DNA of 64,000 bases from Dothistroma septosporum (lineage: Eukaryota > Ascomycota > Dothideomycetes > Mycosphaerellales > Mycosphaerellaceae): assembly GCA_002236755.2 (NCBI GenBank), contig NBZP02000013.1:310001-374000 (forward strand), in the 5' to 3' direction. Positions 1-10,296 of this stretch are shown piece after piece. Under the pieces are notes generated by a model. It worked only from the letters and a program-made list of their open reading frames with translations, did no database searches and was not told the DNA's origin. The stretch's first letter is position 1, and each line of letters begins with the position of its first letter. Made by a program: the position numbers and the translations under genes.

Positions 1-2824
1 GTAGGTTAGCGATGATGCTTTGACAGAGTCAACACTAGTCAAGGGACAGAATTCGAGCCGCTATTGTAACTAGACCAGTCAATGCGTTGGCAGACTCCCA
101 GTTGGCCTCCACGCGCTAGGTAGCAATGTTGACGTGCTCTATGAGTAGTGCAGCAAGGTCGTCTTGCTCGACAGATCGATGACCTGATCTCAGAGCAGAT
201 GCAGCGGCAGGGCCGGCTTGGTAGATATACTAAAAGATAAAGAGTGTGGTCTCCAACTTCTTGAAATCAACCCCGGGCATTCGAAGCTGCTGGAGGATAT
301 TGTGCCACTGGATTTCATGCATAAGAGACATAGTACACAGTTCTCTGTACTCATCGAGTGACATGTGCGCCGGACACTCATGCTAATCGGCGATGACGAT
401 GTTTGGCCGCACTCCATCGGGCGCTGTGGCAGGCCTAAACATGTACTTCTGTAAAGCCTTTGACGACGATGGGAGCTTATACATACAGTCTTTGGGCACA
501 TCATCAGTGTACTCAAGTGCCGCGATGAAACAGTCACTGTTGCTGCCGTAGTACTTATACGTTAGGCCGGTAGGTCGACACAGAGTGTCCGGTGTCGCTG
601 CGGAGACTGGTTCCTCGCTACGATATGTCACAATATGCGGCTTGTCCTCCGACAACAGTCCGATGCGGCGAGCCTCGGAAGCTCTGAAGTGTCTAGAGAG
701 TTGCCTATTAGAAGAAAGATTGTACGAGGCTCGAGGGCTTGCTCGTGGCCACTTGCCTTTAAGAACACGCTCGAGGATATATGCTCGAGTATCTCGCCAG
801 CGAGCAAAAGCTACTGGAACGTCCAGTTTGAAGACGATGACCTTGGCTTCTATCGTGCGGTTCTCACTCATGGGTAGCAGGTCCTCGTAGACACTGATCT
901 CCATGTCTTCTATCTCGCGTCTGTACTTGCACTTCAAGCAGCTATACACATGCCGCTATTCGGTTTCCTGTTCGCCGTTCCAGTCGGATACGATGACTAT
1001 GCGATACTTACACTAACGGCTATCGGACTTCTGCTTGAGCACATTATACTGAGCTTTTAGCAACTTCAGCTCTTCCAACTTCTGGGCTTTGTCTATATGC
1101 GCCTTAGCAACGATGGCCTGCCCGAGATCTTGGTGCTTCCGGGACTGGTCGAAAAATTGTACAGCCAAAGCTTCGGTTTCTCTAGTCGACCACAGAAGTG
1201 ACGAGCGTCTTGGAGCACTATCACGTCCTTCGAGGTACAGCTCAACGAGTCGCAGTCTGTCCATCTGAGCCTTTTGTGGCAACAGGAAACCCTGCAACAC
1301 ATCCCGTGGGATGTCAGGCTTGTATTTCGCCAACAAGGGTACGACGGCGCAGACAGCTTTGTCACAAGCAACCCAGAGTTCGAGCGTTGTCAAGAGCATG
1401 ACAGACACAGCCTCTGGATTCTGCGAGTAGCATTCGTCGGCGACATCGCGGTATGCTACGATCAGATTGTGCAGCATCGCCGGGGTGCTGGTATCGCTAT
1501 CGTTTATACTAATCCATGAGTCTAGATTTGTGGCCACCCAGTGCTCGATTCCTTGGAGATTAGCTACAGCGTAATCGTCGCTGGAGCGCAAGGCAGTAAG
1601 GACGGGCAAGTTAGTGGAGATGTACTAAATGAGCATCGAGTTAGGAGCGAAGCCGGATCCTCGGTAGGCTGTCGATCGGGTCTGCAAAGATTGCAGATAC
1701 TTGTCGAGCTCAGGCAGATAGACCAATGAACCTCGTACAAAGTCCAGAGAGGCCAAAGGGGCGAGATCAATTTTGCGAGTGTCGTCCTCTTGGGCTTTCT
1801 TCCATCTCGCAGAAAGTCTGTTCGCCGATAACTGCAAAATATCCTCGAGATGGCCATGCAGGGATGGCAGAACGACGGTGGCGGTGGCGCGCGATAGCTT
1901 CTGAAGTCGACGCACGATCTTGGCATTCATAACGTAGATCTTGTCGCTAGCCAGTGCAGACTATTGGGACTACCACACCTGTTCGGAGACAAAGCTCAAG
2001 AAAAAGAGCATGAAATGCTTATAGAGCTCGTCGCCGCCGGGAATCTGATTGAAATGAAGCTGGAGCGCGACTCGGATAAGTAGCCACATAGCTAATCGCT
2101 GCCATGGATAACAGGCATTCGACCAGAGCACTTCTTCCCTAGTGTGCTTCGTAATTGCAGCAGCCTTAGTAGACTTACCGTTAGCTTTGAGAAAGCCAAC
2201 CAAGAATGCGCAGACCATATTGGGATGTGTCGTATCGCGATCTTCGTTGAGATCTTGTCCTGACTTGCGTGCCTGTGGTTGTATGCCCGGGGCAGGCTGA
2301 CGACTCATCTGTGCCAGTGTTTGCGTAATAGTGGCGCGGAAGCCAGCGTCGTTGAGTGTGTGAGTGGGTATTGCGGTCGCGGAAGCGGGAAACCCGCGAA
2401 CGAGTCTCCCCTTTGTTGTCATAACCGCCTCATTAGTTGGTGAAAGCTCGAACGGCTCAAAGACCGCTTCATTGCTCTGCACCCTTACCAGTACTCCAGC
2501 ATTCTGCTCCATGACGTTCAACAGAAGCGAGGTGTTCCCTCCTCTTGCAAGATCTTCTAGGCCCTAGCAAACGTGCTTTTCGCTAAGGAAGCCGCCGGCA
2601 TGGATAGGCTGTGCGCTACGGAGCATCTCGCTGGCAGAGTCGACGAGGCCATGATAGTTAGGAGCGATATGAGTTCGATAGCTAGTGAGAGTGCTCTCTG
2701 TCACCTGGAGAAGTTTGAAGTCGAGAGCAGTGTTGCCTTTAGGAGTGTCCTGTGACTACGGGAGCTTCGGTGGCAGGAACATATGGTAGAAGAGGTATTC
2801 CGCCTCCTTAGTCGTGAGCGCCAT
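1..2824 (-). pseudogene. 5' part of a DUF6606-family giant protein gene, inactivated by in-frame stops
   Basis: One minus-strand frame can be followed from an ATG at 2824 to the window edge without a frameshift. It carries hallmarks I recognise from fungal DUF6606/DUF3638/DUF3645 proteins of about 3000 residues: an N-terminal EYLFYHMFLPPKLP, then FELSPTNEAVMTTKGRL, EDRDTTHPNMV, WLLIRVALQL, MNAKIVRRLQKL, VMLLTTLELWVACDKA, and SLMHEIQWHNILQQLR. Stops lie at 2756-2758, 2564-2566, 1970-1972, 1961-1963, 1625-1627, 1013-1015, 956-958, 383-385, 230-232, 116-118 and 35-37 (all TAG) plus TGA at 29-31. The full-length family is linked to ubiquitin-type processing, but its function is not settled. The missing 3' part lies left of the window. 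Family call is strong; loss of function follows directly from the stops. Confidence 0.9.
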
Positions 2825-3885
2825 GTTCGTGGGATATGTCGGGCGGAAAAGATAGCAACAAGAAAGGTTGTGTTTGGGATGAAGAGCACGAACTTGCAAA
2901 CAAAATGCTTTGTTAATAGTGGGCGGAAGAGCTCAGATTTACGCTGGACGCGCTAGCACTAGCTTCGTGAACCCTTGTCTTAAAACGTGTATGTGAAAGC
3001 TGCTCGGAAGAGCTCTAATACATGCGTCGCTCACTACGAGCCATTCCTGCAGCCTTAGAGCGTTGAAAGCAGCATATTCTAACATAGTGCTTGCGCGTGA
3101 GGTGACCTTTCCTTCAAGATAAAGCGCACGGAAGTCATGGAGTAGTGTTTGTACTACAAACGAGTAGTGGGCTAGGACTTAAAAGTTGCGAAATGTGGGA
3201 AATCGGGGCCTCGGCGGGCGAGCAAAGTACGGAACAGACATATACAAGTGTCGAGAACAGTTAGTAAAAGTACTACGTGCTTTGAGTCTAGTATAGGTAA
3301 AAGATAGGAGTTATACCTATATAGAAGTATATCTATTTTATATTGCCTTCTAAGCTATACTATACTATTCTAGTTAGTAGTATAGTATATTATGTTACTT
3401 TACTACTTAACTCGAATAGTATTCTATAGAGTCTATATAGCTTTTCTTCTTTAGAAATAAACCAAAACTACTTAGCTTAGTCTAGCTATATTATATTATC
3501 TTAGACTTATATAGTATCTTAATAGATACTATAATTATATAAAATATTGATTTAACGATTAACTATAAGACTAGCGTAGAAGTCGAAGCTATAAGCCGGC
3601 GAAGAAGGGGAATATCGGATTTTCCCTAAAATCTCAGGCATGATTAGAAATCCGGCCAAAGCTCGGAGGGAAAGTGCTCCGCCATGACGACGACCATTGG
3701 ACACAGAAGTACTTCACTCGTTGGCTGCGTACCACAACAATCTCTCGACAAGTTACTATAAAGTCGAATCGATACTCCAACGCGGTAGATAATAGCACTC
3801 TTCCAATCTAGTCTGTCAGCAGCATTTCATCATCTGCATCTCCAACCGACTAATCCAGATCTCTTAGCACTCCTTCGAAACAACC
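2825..3885. other. Gene-free stretch between the DUF6606 relic and the dehydrogenase gene
   Basis: No convincing coding frame. It holds an AT-rich island (listed separately) and an 11-bp motif CGGAAGAGCTC present at about 2924 and again at about 3005. The last 200 bases are probably the 5' flank of the gene starting at 3886, with a TATA-like CTATAAAG near 3754. Confidence 0.6.
3270..3590. repeat. AT-rich, TpA-rich island
   Basis: About 320 bases are dominated by A, T and the dinucleotide TA, against an otherwise roughly balanced window. No open frame longer than a few codons is visible. Such islands in filamentous ascomycetes are commonly RIP-mutated remnants of repeats. That origin is inferred; no transposon ends or coding relics are recognisable. 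Confidence 0.6.
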
Positions 3886-5032
3886 ATGACATCCCAACTT
3901 CCATCGACCATGAAGGCAGTGACCGTCAACGAGAACAAGGCCAAGGTCTCCGAGATCTCAGTCCCTAAGATCCGCCCCACGTATCTCCTTGCAAAGATCG
4001 ACTCAGTGGCTCTCAATCCAACAGACTGGAAACACATCAACGGCAAGCGAGCTGCTACGAACGGACTTGCCGGCTGTGACTTCTCGGGGACTGTCGTTGA
4101 AGTCGGGCCAGATGTTGTAAAGACGTTCAAGCCGGGAGACAGAGTTGCTGGAACTACGCACGGTGCCAACTACTCCCAGCCGGAAGATGGTTGCTTCGCC
4201 GAGTATGCTGTTGCCAAGGCAGACCTGCTGGTCAAGATCCCGGATAGTCTGCCATTCGAGGCAGCCGCGACATTCCCACTGGGAGTCTCAACTGTTGGGC
4301 AAGGTCTGTTCCAGAAGGGGCTGAAGCTCAACCTTCCGGACAACCCTTTCAACAGTGATGAGACAGTCCTCATCTATGTGAGTGCTTATCTTCCCAACAT
4401 TGCGACCGCTGCTCATTCTCCATCAGGGCGGCTCCTCTGCCACCGGATCTCTCGCCATCCAATACGCTACCCTCGCTGGCTACAAAGTCATCACAACCTG
4501 CAGCCCACGCAACAACGACTTTGTCAAATCCCTCGGCGCGACAGCCGCGTATGACTACAAAGACCCCGACTGCGGCAAGAACATCAACAAAGACACCAAC
4601 AACGCTCTCCGCCTGATCTGGGATACGATCTCTCTCCAAGATTCCGCCAAGATCTGTGAGGAAGCTCTCTCCACTGATGCCAAAGATCCAAAATACTGGA
4701 CTATCCTCCCTGTGAAGCTTCCCAACAGAAACGACGTTGAATCAGGTTTCACGTTCATGTATACAATCTTCAACGACCCATTCCACAAGGCAGGCAGAGA
4801 TACGCCAGCAAGTCCCGAAGACTTTGAGTTTGCGAAGAAGTTCTTTGGAATGACAGAGAAGTTGCTTGAGCAGGGCAAGCTGAAGACGCACCCTGGGAAG
4901 ATCGGAGCAAAGGGTCTGGAGGGTGTGTTACAAGGTCTGAAGGACCTGAAGGAAGATAAGGTCAGCGGGAATAAGCTGGTGTACCGTGTGAAGGAGACGC
5001 CCGCGGACTCGAAGGCGGAGGTTGAGCTGTAG
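3886..5032 (+). CDS. Zinc-type alcohol dehydrogenase-like protein (enoyl reductase superfamily)
   Basis: Two exons, 3886-4377 and 4427-5032, joined over a 49-nt GTGAGT...CAG intron, give 365 residues, the usual length for the family. The GroES-like N-terminal half has GCDFSGTVVEVG at residues 63-74. The Rossmann part has GGSSATGSLAIQYA from residue 165, which fits an NAD(P)H-binding loop. The catalytic zinc GHE motif of classical alcohol dehydrogenases is not present, so this is more like the trans-enoyl reductase / quinone oxidoreductase branch often found singly or in polyketide clusters. No synthase gene is nearby. The first ATG is used; M9 at 3910 is an alternative start. Substrate is unknown. 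Confidence 0.88.
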
Positions 5033-5135
5033 GTTTGTGATCAGAGTAAATTCATACATTTGATGGAGGCCAGTCCGTGCAGCAGTATCTATACATGAAC
5101 TGTGTAGTCCTAGCCACCTTTCACACTACTAGCAC

Positions 5136-5805
5136 TTACAGAAATACAACCTTATACTTATCCCAAGCATACCCATCACCATCTACGATGGGGCTCCTGA
5201 CCTTCACCAACCGAAACTCGATCCCTTTCCAATACGGATCTTGCATACCGTCCTTCAGCTCGGCAGGATCCTCGTTCCAGTCCATCAAGACGGTGATGCC
5301 CAAGATGTGGCGTCTATTGACCGCACCGACACAGCGCAGCCACTCTCCCGATGACGCTAACACGTCCGAACTTTCGTTGGTCTGAAAGCCGGCTTTCGTC
5401 TGATAGTAGTAGGCCAGAAGCTCTTGTCGCAAAAATTCTGCAGGACTGGGTGATGGCTGGTTGGCGGACTCGTGTACGATTGCATGGAGCTGGTGACTTC
5501 GAGTCGGTCGATTGGCGGCGGATGATTGTGTTCTCGGTGTTGTCTGCTTGGGCAATCATTTCGGCGGTGACATTAGGAACATCATCGATGGCCGATCTGC
5601 CGATTCTGCTCCATATCTCTGCGGGAAGGCCGAGTAGGCGGCACGGCTGCTGAGTGTCAGCATGTTCTAGTCGAGAGTGGCGATCAGACACACCTTGTGA
5701 TTCTGGGCCGTGGCGGCTACGGGGACGCCGGAGATCACCATCTTCTCTCGCTGGGAATTGGAAGCAGGTATGCTGTCGAGATGTTGTTCTGGTGTCGCAG
5801 GGCAA
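5136..5805 (-). pseudogene. Frameshifted member of a small LPxEIWSxIG-type fungal family
   Basis: Two overlapping frames together make one family-like protein. The upstream frame (from about 5660) has LLGLPAEIWSRIG, AIDDVPNVTAEM and QPAITQSCRIF. The downstream frame has RQELLAYYYQTKAGF, EWLRCVGAVNRRHILGI and a regular C-terminus ending at 5136. The switch falls at a run of five A on the plus strand, 5431-5435; removing one base would give a continuous reading through the family's C-R-x-L-R-x-ELLAYYYQT segment. No in-frame ATG is seen before the LPAEIW motif. Relatives decay at 46.5-47.5 kb. Function of the family is unknown. Either a genuine pseudogene or a homopolymer sequencing error; the missing start favours decay. 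Confidence 0.65.
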
Positions 5806-6959
5806 AGGTTGTAGTGATCACAAAGATATTTCGTGTCCAGAGACCCATGATGCCCTGTCGGTCGTGTCCTCGTGACATTATTTATTCGCTGTCGCAGTGA
5901 GCTGCAAGTGAAGTGAAGCCGATTCATGTAACTCCATGTGTGAAGCCTTAGCGTGCGAGCTGTAAGGCCCTCTGTGACCTATGTGAAACGGCGCGATGGC
6001 ACTTACTACGTATTCATCGAGCTTGCACTAGATTCTCGTCGTTTTTACACACCCCACTATCACTGAAGCCAAGGTAGTATCACGTTCCCGTCCCTTCGGT
6101 GTCATAGCGAAGTAGTTGTCCTTTTCCAGGCACTCATCCGTACAGCTCTCCGCCAGTCTCGCTCCTCTAATTCTCTCACAAAGCTTATACGCACTTCTTT
6201 TTACGCAACGTGAGTATTAGTAAATATGGTGGGCTTCTCATAACAATCGGCCTTGTTGAGAGTGGCAGATGTGGCGTGAGCCTGTTTGAGACTGTCCGTG
6301 TCAGGCACGGCGAGTTCGACCAGAGCAATGTGGACAATGTCGCCACGTTGACTGTGAAGATCGTTGACGGAGAAGATCCATCGTCCGCCAAGGATGGCCG
6401 GCCTGAGTGGAAGTCTGGTGAAGCGCGACCAGAATTGAACGGGAAGACTGTGATGTGGCGATGTGGCGATGCGAATGCAAGCAGCAGTGTCTGCGTTGTC
6501 AGTGGATCGCTGGAACAAACTGCATTGCCCTGCCAGTAGATATGCACATCATAAAGCAAAAGCCCGCGAGTCAGGCAATGTCGAGCAGAATATCGCCTGT
6601 CTGCCACTTTCCTACGTTGACTCCTCGCAGGTATCGCGGCCGACAGTGAAATCGATTCATTCTTGGTGCCAGTCATGCCTTGCAGGAAGTGGAAGCACGA
6701 GATGTGTTTGCTGAAGTGAATGTTGACGATGCAGAATGAAGATGTCAAGGAAAGCGCGTTCCTGTGAGTTGGCTGACGTAACCTTGATCCGCGTCTTCGG
6801 GACCTGATCACGAACAGCGAAGCGAACTTGAAGCTTTAGAACTACTCCGTCACCAACCACTCGACAACACAACCACCACCACTTCCATCGCCCATACCAC
6901 CTTCAACTTCCTCCGACTTCACCAGATATCCTGCCCAGACCGACAGATAGAACACGACA
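5806..6959. other. Gene-free stretch upstream of RPT3
   Basis: Several short open frames overlap on both strands (longest about 208 codons, minus, 6185-6811). None shows a domain, a plausible splice structure or family resemblance. The last 120 bases, rich in C and A with a CCACCACCACTT tract, are the likely RPT3 leader and core promoter. Confidence 0.5.
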
Positions 6960-8222
6960 ATGGCGGACGTTCTCAACCCAGCCAACACGGAAGCGCCGCA
7001 CCTCAAGCGCAACATACCCAGCTCCGCCATCGCAAACGTTGACACGATCGAGGGACTAGCCGACGGCGACGACCAGTATGCCACGTACAAGAAGCTGCAG
7101 CGCCAGCTTGAGTACATTAAGCTGCAGGAGGAGTACATCAAGGACGAGCAGCGGAGTCTGAAGCGTGAGCTGGTCCGGGCACAGGAGGAGATCAAGCGAA
7201 TCCAGTCCGTCCCACTTGTCATCGGCCAGTTCATGGAGGCCATCGATCAGAATACGGGCATCGTGCAGTCATCGACAGGTAGCAACTATGTCGTCCGAAT
7301 ACTCAGCACACTCGATCGGGAGCTGCTCAAGCCATCGAGCAGTGTGGCGCTGCACAGACATTCCAACAGCTTGGTCGACATCCTGCCACCGGAAGCCGAC
7401 AGCAGTATTGCCATGCTGGGCGCCGATGAGAAGCCAGACGTCACATATGCCGATGTTGGTGGATTGGATATGCAGAAGCAGGAGATTCGGGAGGCGGTTG
7501 AGCTGCCACTGACACAATTCGACCTCTACAAGCAGATCGGTATCGACCCGCCGCGTGGCGTGCTGCTGTATGGACCCCCAGGCACAGGAAAGACGATGCT
7601 GGTGAAGGCCGTGGCAAACAGCACAACAGCATCTTTCATCCGAGTGGTGGGATCAGAGTTCGTGCAGAAGTACTTAGGGGAGGGGCCACGTATGGTGCGA
7701 GACGTCTTCAGAATGGCGCGCGAGAACAGTCCGGCCATCATCTTCATCGACGAGATTGACGCTATTGCGACGAAGCGCTTTGATGCGCAGACTGGTGCCG
7801 ACAGAGAAGTGCAGCGTATTCTGCTTGAGCTGCTAAACCAGATGGACGGTTTTGACCAGACATCCAACGTTAAGGTCATCATGGCGACGAACCGTGCCGA
7901 CACGCTCGACCCTGCTTTACTCCGACCCGGTCGTCTGGACAGAAAGATCGAGTTCCCATCCCTGCGCGACCGTCGCGAGCGACGACTGATTTTCACCACT
8001 ATTGCGTCGAAGATGAGCTTGTCGCCTGAGGTAGATCTCGATTCGCTGATCGTGCGTAATGACCCGTTATCAGGTGCCATTATCGCGGCGGTCATGCAAG
8101 AGGCGGGGTTGCGCGCTGTCAGGAAGAACAGATACAACATCATTCAGCAAGATTTGGAGGATGCATACACGGCGCAGGTTAAGGGCACGAGTGAGGCGGA
8201 CAAGTTCGACTTCTACAAGTAG
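6960..8222 (+). CDS. RPT3: 26S proteasome regulatory ATPase subunit Rpt3
   Basis: Single-exon gene for 420 residues, close to yeast Rpt3. Residues 41-82 form a coiled coil (LQRQLEYIKLQEEYIKDEQR region), followed by the OB-like domain and the AAA module. Walker A GPPGTGKT is at 205-212 and Walker B IIFIDEID at 260-267; the SRH segment NRADTLDPALLRPGRLDRK is intact. The C-terminus ends in FYK, as in Rpt3, rather than the HbYX tails of Rpt2 or Rpt5. It is one of six ATPases of the 19S base that unfold and translocate ubiquitylated substrates into the 20S core in nucleus and cytosol. RPN9, a lid subunit, lies 11 kb downstream. No canonical Rpn4 (PACE) box was spotted upstream. Confidence 0.97.
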   Translation: MADVLNPANTEAPHLKRNIPSSAIANVDTIEGLADGDDQYATYKKLQRQLEYIKLQEEYIKDEQRSLKRELVRAQEEIKRIQSVPLVIGQFMEAIDQNTGIVQSSTGSNYVVRILSTLDRELLKPSSSVALHRHSNSLVDILPPEADSSIAMLGADEKPDVTYADVGGLDMQKQEIREAVELPLTQFDLYKQIGIDPPRGVLLYGPPGTGKTMLVKAVANSTTASFIRVVGSEFVQKYLGEGPRMVRDVFRMARENSPAIIFIDEIDAIATKRFDAQTGADREVQRILLELLNQMDGFDQTSNVKVIMATNRADTLDPALLRPGRLDRKIEFPSLRDRRERRLIFTTIASKMSLSPEVDLDSLIVRNDPLSGAIIAAVMQEAGLRAVRKNRYNIIQQDLEDAYTAQVKGTSEADKFDFYK

Positions 8223-9555
8223 AGTTGTCCTTTTCTCCTTTAATATGCATGGCGTTGTGTGTAGCATAGTGGGATTGCTGCAGAGGAAGCAGCTATGGTT
8301 CAGGTGCGCCTTGCTTAGCGTAAGACAGCGGTCGCTGAGGCTTGTAGTATACCGCATGATACCGATTGAATTCTGCTACAATCGCCGTTCGCACGTGTGT
8401 TAGTTGAAGTACGTCGGAGGCATCAGTGCGCTGAACATGCATATGAGTCGTGATGTTGCCGAGACAGCGGAGCATTGGCAAGACATCTTCGCCTCTGGCT
8501 ACGAAGGGTGTCATGGAGAGGACATAGGCATGTCAGGTCAAAATCTCTCGTTCTAGCATGGCTCTCTCATCACTTTCTCAGGCTAGGGCATGGGTCTGAC
8601 CGAGAAGAGAATTGCCCAAATTGAGCCAGCAAAACCTGCTGGTCGGAACAGTCGTCGAGGCGTCAACTTCCTTGAAGCACATGAGCTGACGGCTTCAAAG
8701 TACAAGGTTCATCTCACAGCACAGGCAGCTCGCGAGAAAGCCAGCATCTTCTTCGCCGGGCAGACCTAATGTAAAGCGGACAATGCCTCGCCAAATCTCC
8801 AGCGCGTTCTTTCCACAGCGAGATCCACAGCTAGACATCATCTCCAACAAAGCACTCACCAGATTCGCGACCGCCTGCGAAAAGCCTGGACCAACACGCA
8901 ATCAATCCACCTTCAACACGACCCACATAGACACCACTGGACCAGGCCAGATCGTTCCCCTAACATCGTCACCGTCTCTCGCTATCAAATCGAGCACGAC
9001 CCCCTCGTAGAGCATACCCTGTCACACCATTCACCTCAAACTCTGTAAAGTGCAATACTCCTGCAGCAGTATCGCCACGTCTTCCCCTCAACTCCAGCAC
9101 CATGGAGTGAGGTCCTCAGATTGGTGGACCCGGTCGAGGAGGGGACGGTCAGTAGAGCGGCGGTAGTGAAGAAAATGCATGATCTGGTGAGGAGGTTGGC
9201 GACAGGACTATTAGCATTTGTGGAACTGATGGTTGAGGTGAATGGTTCGTATGGGGAGCAGCGAGATTGGGTATTGGAGAATGGGAGGTTCTGGAAAGAT
9301 GGGGGCCAAGTGAGAGAGGTTGCACGAGAGGGGATAAGAACGCGGTTGGAGATGAATGTGGAGGGTAGTGAGATGTGCGCCTCGCCACCCAAATGCGCAT
9401 GCTTCATTGCGGTCTTGGCACGTTGCAGTCATTTACTCCCTCCGCATCCACAATCTGCCCACCTTGTGTACCACGTTCGTCGGACTCGCTCACTCGAAAC
9501 CCAGGCATCATCCGACTCGTGTCACTCGATGTGATAGACGCTCTGGCTCTGAGAA
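8223..9555. other. Stretch without a recognised gene
   Basis: Contains the RPT3 3' flank. A plus-strand frame from about 9121 to 9534 has a helix-like charged segment (VVKKMHDLVRRLATGLLAF...) that could be a fragment of a lost gene. It is overlapped by equally long minus-strand frames and has no recognisable domain, so it is not called as a CDS. Confidence 0.45.
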
Positions 9556-10115
9556 CTAGATGTCATACTTCCCGGTGAAATACCTCACGACCCCATCATC
9601 TACGCCCATACGCCACCGTACCAGCTCCATAATCTTGTTGTGAATCTTTCCACGGTCTGTCGCTTCATCCACCGTGAGCGCAAGGAACGGCGGCGAGGTC
9701 AGCATTTCTCGTCCGACATGAGATCAGCTCGAACATACTGGATCATCATGGCGAACTCCTTCGTCATGGGGAACTCTTTCAAAGAACTTTGTTCTGAGCT
9801 TCTGGCAGCTCTGATAGTCTGCTCGACCTTCGGTGCTGGCGACGAGTATTAGCTTCGCGCTCTCATCGTAGTGAAAGGGTATTCGAGGTTGAGGTAAGTC
9901 TCGTAGGATGGGTGCCAAGCTCAAGTCGTGATAGTTTGATGATAGTCGTTGGGACTCTTGGCTTTTCGCCATAGACGCTTACAAGAGAGCGGGGTGGCAT
10001 GTCTCTGCGGTGGCAACGTCAGTTTCAGCGAGGCAACAGGCACAAGAGGTGTAAGATGTGAAGTTCTAGTTCTGCTTACCCTGTTGCCCTTGTTGCTAGT
10101 CCGCGAAGCCTTCAT
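9556..10115 (-). pseudogene. Decayed small gene, reading frame changes at least twice
   Basis: Minus strand. An ATG at 10115 is followed by a possible intron (donor GTAAGC, acceptor CCGCAG). Coherent protein-like segments then follow in alternating frames: YETYLNLEYPF, then FHYDESAKLILVASTEGRADYQSC and KLRTKFF in another frame, then KEFPMTKEFAMMIQYVRADL back in the first, then TSPPFLALTVDEATDRGKI through RYFTGKYDI to a TAG at 9556-9558. The middle and last segments share one frame that is broken by TGA at 9724-9726. The pattern resembles a short fungal protein of unknown function that has suffered single-base indels. Introns could explain part of it, but no splice set restores all segments. 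Confidence 0.5.
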
Positions 10116-10296
10116 GGTAAATCCTTCTCAGCACTTTTGAGCTGGCTCGGCAAACAATCAGTGTCACGTACTCTGTAGAACGACAAGAGATGACCGAGAC
10201 GAAGTAGAGCGTCACAATTTCGCTTCAAGGATTTGAGATAACCTCAGCTTTGAAGATGACAGAGCCAGTTCCAGAGCTGCACCTTCCTCACCCGTT

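Noticed and set aside
1..2824. Alternative idea that TAG is read as an amino acid in this gene
   Set aside because: Every intact gene in the window treats TAG as a normal stop (for example MTQ2's neighbours, RPN9 and the xylanase), and no nuclear UAG reassignment is known to me in this group. A decayed gene is the simpler reading.
2920..3016. Pair of CGGAAGAGCTC motifs about 80 bases apart
   Set aside because: Too short to define a repeat family or an insertion-site duplication.
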